A DNA stretch of 11,111 nt, from assembly GCA_014380255.1 (NCBI GenBank), contig JACMKG010000049.1:1-11111 (forward strand). Reading direction: 5' to 3'. This document shows, piece after piece, positions 6,866-11,111 of the stretch. Under the pieces are notes generated by a model, which searched no databases, was not told where the DNA came from, and saw only the letters and a list, made by a program, of their open reading frames with translations. Numbering within the stretch: position 1 is the stretch's first letter; every line of letters starts with the position of its first letter. The DNA is from Prolixibacteraceae bacterium. GTDB taxonomy: Bacteria > Bacteroidota > Bacteroidia > Bacteroidales > Prolixibacteraceae. The translations under genes and the position numbers were made by a program.

Positions 6866-7675
6866 TTATTGCAATACAAAATTGACGGGTATGGTATAGC
6901 TAACCCTAACGGTTTCACCATTTTGTTTACCCGGAATCCATTTTGGCATTGATTTAATAACCCTTATAGCTTCCTTATCCAGGGATGAGTCGACACCTCT
7001 GACCACTTTTACCGTCGAGATTCTTCCGTCCTTATCAACCACAAAATTGACAAACACTTTACCCTGTACTCCATTCTCAGTAGCTATTGCAGGATACTTG
7101 ACATTAGCGCCAATCCATTTCCTCAGGGCTAATTCCCCTCCGGGAAATTCAGGCATCTGCTCAACGATCGTGTAGGGAGCTGAAACAGTATCCTCTTCAA
7201 CAATCTTTTCGTTAAGCTCGGCAATATCCATACCATTCTCTTCATCGGTACCTTTCACATCTTCGATAGAAATAGCAACGTCAGTTTTGGTAAGCTCTTC
7301 CTGAGTCTTAATCATTTCCTCTTCCTGTACTTCCTCATCAGGTTTAATAACAGGAGGGGTAAATTTGATGGAAGACTTCAACGGAGGTGGAGGAGTAGCA
7401 TCCACGATGATTTCCTTTGGCTTCTCAGCAGCTTTGATTTCAATATTCGAAAGCTCGGTTACTTCCACCATGTGCTCTTTTGATTCAGCAGTAATCGAAT
7501 TATAGATCACCGGTAACCAAATCACTGCGGCAAGAAATACCAGGGAACCGATAATACCCCACTTATGACGTCGCGAGCTGTCTTTACGGAGTTCGAAAGC
7601 TCCGTATTCCTGGTTGCGTTTCTCAAACAAGAGATCCACCCAGGCATCGTTAAACAAGTTTATTTTTGAAGACAT
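6866..7675 (-). CDS. tonB: Energy transducer TonB
   Basis: TonB links the ExbB/ExbD proton motor in the inner membrane to outer-membrane TonB-dependent receptors. This 269-residue protein has the Bacteroidota N-terminus (LLFEKRNQEYGAFELRK, 15-31) and a single transmembrane helix at about 39-58. A periplasmic linker follows with Pro/Lys/Glu-rich stretches (PPPP at 95-98, EEVQEEEMIKTQEE near 114-127). The C-terminal TonB domain covers about 180-269, with the usual pattern KYPAIATENGVQGKVFV, VDKDGRIS and the closing VSYTIPVNFVLQ. It lies 23 bases after the second exbD and abuts the next gene with no gap. Such C-terminal domains also occur in other envelope proteins, but the exbB-exbD-exbD context makes TonB secure. 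Confidence 0.95.
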   Translation of the reverse strand: MSSKINLFNDAWVDLLFEKRNQEYGAFELRKDSSRRHKWGIIGSLVFLAAVIWLPVIYNSITAESKEHMVEVTELSNIEIKAAEKPKEIIVDATPPPPLKSSIKFTPPVIKPDEEVQEEEMIKTQEELTKTDVAISIEDVKGTDEENGMDIAELNEKIVEEDTVSAPYTIVEQMPEFPGGELALRKWIGANVKYPAIATENGVQGKVFVNFVVDKDGRISTVKVVRGVDSSLDKEAIRVIKSMPKWIPGKQNGETVRVSYTIPVNFVLQ

Positions 7676-7698
7676 AGTCTGTATTTATAAATTTGTGA

Positions 7699-8331
7699 CT
7701 AGTTCGCCAGTTTAGTCGTTGGATCAACTAAACCAAGGTCATAGGGTGTAATATCCACTATTGCATAACGACCGATGTTGCATATCTGCATCTCATCGAG
7801 AATATCAACCAGGTTTTCGTAATTGGATTCATCGGTAGCCTTAATCACTACAATGGGAGCAGTTTTCGAACTCCTGTACTCAGACAGTCTTTTCTTGAAC
7901 TCCTCTTCATCAACCTTCTTATCGGCTTTTTCCTTTTTCAATTCAGTAACCTGTTTCATTACATCGATGTTCTTCTCCTTCAACATCTGTCTGATACCTG
8001 TTGAGGAATAATCAGTTGGCACTACTTTTGGATCGACCCCATTTTCCTGGGTTCCGAAATAATAGTACAGCTTATCTTCCTTCCCAAGTATAATCGTAAC
8101 TGCCTGTGAGGCCTTCACCTTATTCTGTTCTTCTTCTTTCACTTCATCTTTGGATGGAACACTCAAATCCATGGACTGAGGTTTCAACATTGAAGTGGTA
8201 AGCATAAAGAAAGTAATGAGGAGAAACCCAAGGTCAACCATAGGAGTCAAGTCAACGCGTGTTCCGTGTTTCTTGGCTTTCGGCTTTTTCGAGCCTTTTT
8301 TTCCTTTATCTTCTACTTGTAATTCAGCCAT
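7699..8331 (-). CDS. exbD: ExbD/TolR-type motor subunit, second copy
   Basis: This 210-residue biopolymer-transport subunit has a Lys-rich cytoplasmic N-terminus (1-24) and one transmembrane helix at about 31-48. D33 in VDLTPMVDLGFLLITFF is the expected proton-carrying aspartate. A periplasmic domain ends with VVIKATDESNYENLVDILDEM, which is typical of the family. It is much longer than enteric ExbD (about 140 residues). The extra length is a highly charged, probably coiled-coil segment at about 113-155 (LKEKNIDVMKQVTELKKEK onward). It lies 18 bases after the first exbD, with a weak AAGGAA before its start. The sequence is clearly diverged from the first exbD, so this is an old paralog pair and not a recent duplication. 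Confidence 0.92.
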   Translation of the reverse strand: MAELQVEDKGKKGSKKPKAKKHGTRVDLTPMVDLGFLLITFFMLTTSMLKPQSMDLSVPSKDEVKEEEQNKVKASQAVTIILGKEDKLYYYFGTQENGVDPKVVPTDYSSTGIRQMLKEKNIDVMKQVTELKKEKADKKVDEEEFKKRLSEYRSSKTAPIVVIKATDESNYENLVDILDEMQICNIGRYAIVDITPYDLGLVDPTTKLAN

Positions 8332-8349
8332 TTTAACTTCCTTTATTAA

Positions 8350-8967
8350 TTAGTTGATAAATTCTGCTGCTGGTACTTCCGACAAGCTTGTAATCAAATT
8401 GTACCTGTTTTCTCTCAGGTCCTGAAGGGTTCCCATCACATCTTTTACCACTTTATAAGATGTTTGTTTATCAGCCTTGATCGCGATCTTAAGTTCACGG
8501 TTCACTTGTTTGGCAATCTTTATCCATTCTTTAAACTGATTGTTTAATGAATCAGTAGGTATTCCTATTGCTGCTTCTTTACTATCACGCTTTTCGCTGG
8601 GAAGAGCAAGGAAAGCTTTCATCTGCTCGATGGGAACTCCTGACATGCCTATTTTGCTGAATTCAGCAAGCTCTTTGGCATCAAACTGGATGTTGTAAGC
8701 TTTTCCCAAATTCTCCAGCAGGTCTTTACGGTCCTGTTGTGCATCTACTCCTACGAAAACTTTTCCCTGGGCATCAACCAGCACCGTGAGCACATCTCTT
8801 TCAGGAATCTTAATCTCTGAAACAGAAGCTGGCACCGCTACTGTTATAGGCTCTTTCGCAACGAAGTTAGAGGTCAGCATAAAAAAAGTAAGCAATAAAA
8901 AAGCCACATCGCACATGGCAGTCATATCAACTGTTGTGCTCTTTCTGGGTACTTTAACCTTTGGCAT
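8350..8967 (-). CDS. exbD: ExbD/TolR-type motor subunit, first copy
   Basis: This 205-residue ExbD-family protein has a short basic N-terminus (MPKVKVPRKS) and one transmembrane helix at about 17-34. D20 in MTAMCDVAFLLLTFFM is the expected proton-carrying aspartate. A periplasmic domain follows. Residues about 78-155 form a helix-rich insert absent from enteric ExbD, before the conserved ending IAIKADKQTSYKVVKDVMGTLQD (161-183). It lies 13 bases after exbB and 18 before the second exbD. With two ExbD types the motor may use a mixed ExbD pair, which is an inference. No Shine-Dalgarno sequence is visible. Confidence 0.92.
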   Translation of the reverse strand: MPKVKVPRKSTTVDMTAMCDVAFLLLTFFMLTSNFVAKEPITVAVPASVSEIKIPERDVLTVLVDAQGKVFVGVDAQQDRKDLLENLGKAYNIQFDAKELAEFSKIGMSGVPIEQMKAFLALPSEKRDSKEAAIGIPTDSLNNQFKEWIKIAKQVNRELKIAIKADKQTSYKVVKDVMGTLQDLRENRYNLITSLSEVPAAEFIN

Positions 8968-8980
8968 TTTTTATTTCAGC

Positions 8981-9790
8981 TTATTGATTTTTTGAAGCAA
9001 ACGTATTAACAATTGTGAAACCAGCTTCGTCAATTGAATAAGTCAGCTTGTCAATTTTTGTTGTAAAGAAATTGTAGAAAATAATAGCCAGAGCTGAAGT
9101 ACCGATACCCAAAGCTGTGTTAATCAAAGCCTCAGAGATACCAGCTGCAAGCTGTACCGAGTCAGGAGCACCAGCGTTTGCCAAAGCCGAGAACGCTTTG
9201 ATCATACCGATTACTGTTCCCAACAGACCCATCAAAGTTGCAACAGAAGCAATGGTAGACAAGATAACCAGGTTTTGCTCCAATGCAGGTAATTCCAGTG
9301 AAGTAGCTTCTTCAATTTCTTTCTGAATAGATACCAGCTTCTGATCTTTAGGAAGTGATTTCTCTTTTTCCATTTCCTGGTATTTAGTCAATCCACTGTA
9401 AATTACATTGGCTACAGATCCTTTTTGTACATCACAGGCTGCTTTAGCATCTTCGATTCTGCCTACATTTAACTTTTGGTTTACGTCAGACATAAAGCTG
9501 ATAATCTTACCTTTTCCAGCTGCTTTGCTGATTGCCAGATAACGTTCAACTACGAAAGCCAATACAGTTAGCAATAAAGTGATGATAATTGGTACAATAG
9601 GTCCTCCTTTGTAGATAATACCGTAATAGTTGTTCGGCAGCGGAAGATTTGCATTGTTACCACCTACGAAATTTGCACCATCACCAAAAACGAACATGTA
9701 TACCAGAATTGACACAAGCAATGATACTGGAATCACAGCAGTTGAAAAAACCCCTTTTAGTCCTTTTGAAGAATTTTTGTTTGATTTCAT
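8981..9790 (-). CDS. exbB: ExbB/TolQ/MotA-type proton channel
   Basis: ExbB forms the inner-membrane pentamer that, with ExbD, uses proton flow to drive TonB. This 269-residue protein has transmembrane stretches at about 14-34, 63-84, 174-200 and 218-242. The signature GLLGTVIGMIKAF carries T192 and EALINTALGIGTSA carries T225. These are the expected equivalents of E. coli ExbB T148 and T181, which line the channel. The cytoplasmic loop (about 88-170) is charged. The extra N-terminal helix and Gly/Asn-rich loop (35-55) resemble other Bacteroidota forms. It is first in the minus-strand cluster. Its upstream DNA is very AT-rich, with a TATAAT-like hexamer on the minus strand at 9829-9834 but no clear partner element, so the promoter is unresolved. 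Confidence 0.95.
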   Translation of the reverse strand: MKSNKNSSKGLKGVFSTAVIPVSLLVSILVYMFVFGDGANFVGGNNANLPLPNNYYGIIYKGGPIVPIIITLLLTVLAFVVERYLAISKAAGKGKIISFMSDVNQKLNVGRIEDAKAACDVQKGSVANVIYSGLTKYQEMEKEKSLPKDQKLVSIQKEIEEATSLELPALEQNLVILSTIASVATLMGLLGTVIGMIKAFSALANAGAPDSVQLAAGISEALINTALGIGTSALAIIFYNFFTTKIDKLTYSIDEAGFTIVNTFASKNQ

Positions 9791-9900
9791 TGAGTTTAAT
9801 TTAATATATGAATTTAATTATTAAAATGATTATATACATAAAACATGGAAATAATGCGATTATGATCAGTAAATAAACTTAATCTGGATAGGGATGAATC

Positions 9901-9951
9901 AAAACTCAGTGATGTAACCTGGTTATTGAGCAATAACCAGCCGTGAGTTTT
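9901..9951 (-). terminator. Two-part hairpin between exbB and the small exported-protein gene, possible terminator
   Basis: CTGGTTATTG at 9919-9928 is exactly complementary to 9931-9940. An outer AAAACTCA (9901-9908) pairs with TGAGTTTT (9944-9951). On the minus strand the stem ends in TGAGTTTTGATT, so a short U-run overlaps its base. It lies about 70 bases after the upstream stop codon. A leader structure for exbB is an alternative reading. Confidence 0.45.
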
Positions 9952-10021
9952 ACAATCGAACAGAACTTTCCTCCTAGGTTAGAGAAAGCCTATTTTGCTC
10001 AATTAATACGAAAATAAAATA

Positions 10022-10399
10022 CTATAAACGGAAATTATCTGTCTGCAGATAAATAGGGATGTTAATAATGTAGTAACCCGAACAACCAAAATAGATCGTT
10101 TTCCCCTGCATGGCAGTGGAACTTAATAAACTTTGAAGAATGGCAATATGAAGATTTTCTGCGTTAAAATTTGAAAGAGATCGTGATGAATCATGTTTAT
10201 AAACTAAAAGCTGACCTTGCCCAATAGGTACCTCTCCGAAAATAAAAGGCGAATGAGCATTTTCCTCAAACTGAACTTGATTCTCTACTTCCAAACTTAC
10301 AAAAGAGTTAATCTCTCTTGCTGGCATACTAGCAGAAGAAAAAGCCGCCTGAAAAACAAGTAAAAAGAAAATTGAAAATATTAATTTATACTTAATCAT
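10022..10399 (-). CDS. Small exported protein of unknown function
   Basis: I do not recognise this protein. Starting at the Met at 10399 gives 125 residues with a convincing signal peptide (MIKYKLIF, then a Phe/Leu-rich core to about residue 20, cleavage probably near SSA at 21-23). The frame continues 10 codons upstream (to 10429), but those residues would spoil the signal. The mature part is about 100 residues, mixed, with a stretch GEVPIGQGQLLVYKHD (55-70), one Cys (C106) and a Tyr/Ile-rich end (TIYFGCSGYYIINIPIYL). It has no lipobox. It is followed by a hairpin and then the exbB operon, so it is probably a separate unit. Whether it is truly expressed is moderately certain. Confidence 0.55.
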   Translation of the reverse strand: MIKYKLIFSIFFLLVFQAAFSSASMPAREINSFVSLEVENQVQFEENAHSPFIFGEVPIGQGQLLVYKHDSSRSLSNFNAENLHIAILQSLLSSTAMQGKTIYFGCSGYYIINIPIYLQTDNFRL

Positions 10400-10594
10400 C
10401 CTAAATAAAATATCCGTCCCACATTTCAAAACCGGGCGCCAAATTATTTATTTATTAAATCGCCCCATATCCTCTTTCTCTAAATTAACCTAATCTTAAC
10501 ATTAAAATCATAAAACTCAGAATAAAAACTTCATTTATTACGATTTAAAATGACATATATCTCATTAATATCCTGACACTTACAAGTTATCATT

Positions 10595-11111
10595 CTACGG
10601 ATTTATCTTAATAAAGAATTTCTTTTCATTCCAGGCTTCATATTTGTTGGTAGTAAGAAACGTTATCTGACGTTTCTTTTCTGTATTCTTCAGCCAAATA
10701 ACCGAAGCATCTTTGGGGTCTGCCTTTGTCTTTACACCCCCGGAGACGGAAATATGGACCAGCGAGCCATTGTGAACTTCATAAAAGAAAGGCTTCAGAT
10801 CATCGTTAACAGATACATTCAGCTGACTGGCCGGCAATTTAATCTCCGGGGCCGTTTCTTCATAAAAAAACTGGGTACTGTATCCCTTGATGGTATCCAT
10901 CCACTGGTTCAAAGTCTTGTAATTGTCCAATTCAGGCTCGTGTCCTAATCCGTCGAGTGATACCAGCCGGTTACGGATGCCAAGTATCTTCAGCCGATCA
11001 TCAATCGGCTTCGAGCCATACATCTTGTCAACCACAAAACGGTTGATCATCCTGGCATTCCTGAAAGGGTAATCGGTTTCATAGGGTACAATATCATCGG
11101 CGGTACCATGA
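10595..11111 (-). CDS. Alpha/beta hydrolase (esterase/lipase-like), C-terminal part, start beyond the right edge
   Basis: The frame is open to the window edge, so the Met at 11050 is internal and 171 residues are visible. The first visible residues read HGTADDIVPYE, the classic alpha/beta-hydrolase motif holding the catalytic Asp (D5 of the fragment). The catalytic His is expected in LDGLGHEPE (fragment residue 57). The nucleophile Ser and the N-terminus are outside the window. After the hydrolase fold, from about residue 88, there is an extension of roughly 80 residues with alternating hydrophobic pattern (LVHISVSGG, VIWLKNTEKKRQITFLTT), probably a small beta-rich domain. Its end (KKFFIKINP) does not clearly match a type IX secretion C-terminal signal. 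The substrate is unknown. No clear terminator follows. Confidence 0.82.
   Translation of the reverse strand, partial: HGTADDIVPYETDYPFRNARMINRFVVDKMYGSKPIDDRLKILGIRNRLVSLDGLGHEPELDNYKTLNQWMDTIKGYSTQFFYEETAPEIKLPASQLNVSVNDDLKPFFYEVHNGSLVHISVSGGVKTKADPKDASVIWLKNTEKKRQITFLTTNKYEAWNEKKFFIKINP

Noticed and set aside
8786..9326. Plus-strand open frames opposite exbD and exbB
   Set aside because: They are antisense to well-supported genes and lack any recognisable domain.
10400..10429. Ten-codon upstream extension of the small exported protein
   Set aside because: The added residues break the normal layout of a signal peptide, while the Met at 10399 gives a standard one.

Overview
The window looks like chromosomal DNA from a Bacteroidota member, most likely Bacteroidales or a close relative. 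The evidence is moderate-to-low GC, start codons mostly preceded by A-rich DNA with no Shine-Dalgarno sequence, a Bacteroidota-type TonB (N-terminal FEKRNQEYGAFELRK), and the order exbB-exbD-exbD-tonB-(small membrane gene)-pstS-like-TPR. No phage, transposase, CRISPR, tRNA or rRNA was seen. No wholly unknown multigene system is evident. The most interesting parts are the accessory genes at the end of the TonB cluster and a repeat-rich gap near 1.2-1.5 kb.

Left part (1-3.4 kb). The window opens inside a plus-strand gene for the beta (membrane, sodium-channel) subunit of a biotin-dependent decarboxylase sodium pump. It ends at 910 with a strong intrinsic terminator. A 728-base gap follows, holding a long near-perfect inverted repeat, a second palindromic cluster sharing the heptamer ATAGACC, and a terminator for the convergent gene. 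That minus-strand gene encodes a carboxyltransferase (pyruvate carboxylase B / oxaloacetate decarboxylase alpha type) that lacks a biotinyl domain. The two genes converge, and both could work in biotin-dependent C3/C4 acid metabolism if a separate biotin carrier exists outside the window.

Middle (3.4-9.8 kb). After a 665-base gap with no convincing gene comes a seven-gene minus-strand run, transcribed right to left: exbB, two diverged exbD genes, tonB, a 73-residue two-helix membrane protein, a PstS-like lipoprotein, and a secreted TPR protein. Spacings from exbB down to the PstS-like gene are short (13, 18 and 23 bases, then 0 bases, then an 11-base overlap). The TPR gene lies 85 bases further and ends at a clear terminator. 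The ExbB/ExbD/TonB set should use the proton-motive force to energise outer-membrane TonB-dependent transport. The last three genes presumably add periplasmic functions to that machine, but their role cannot be read from sequence.

Right part (9.8-11.1 kb). A hairpin-containing gap separates exbB from a small unrecognised exported protein. The window ends within the C-terminal part of an alpha/beta hydrolase gene running in from beyond the right edge on the minus strand.
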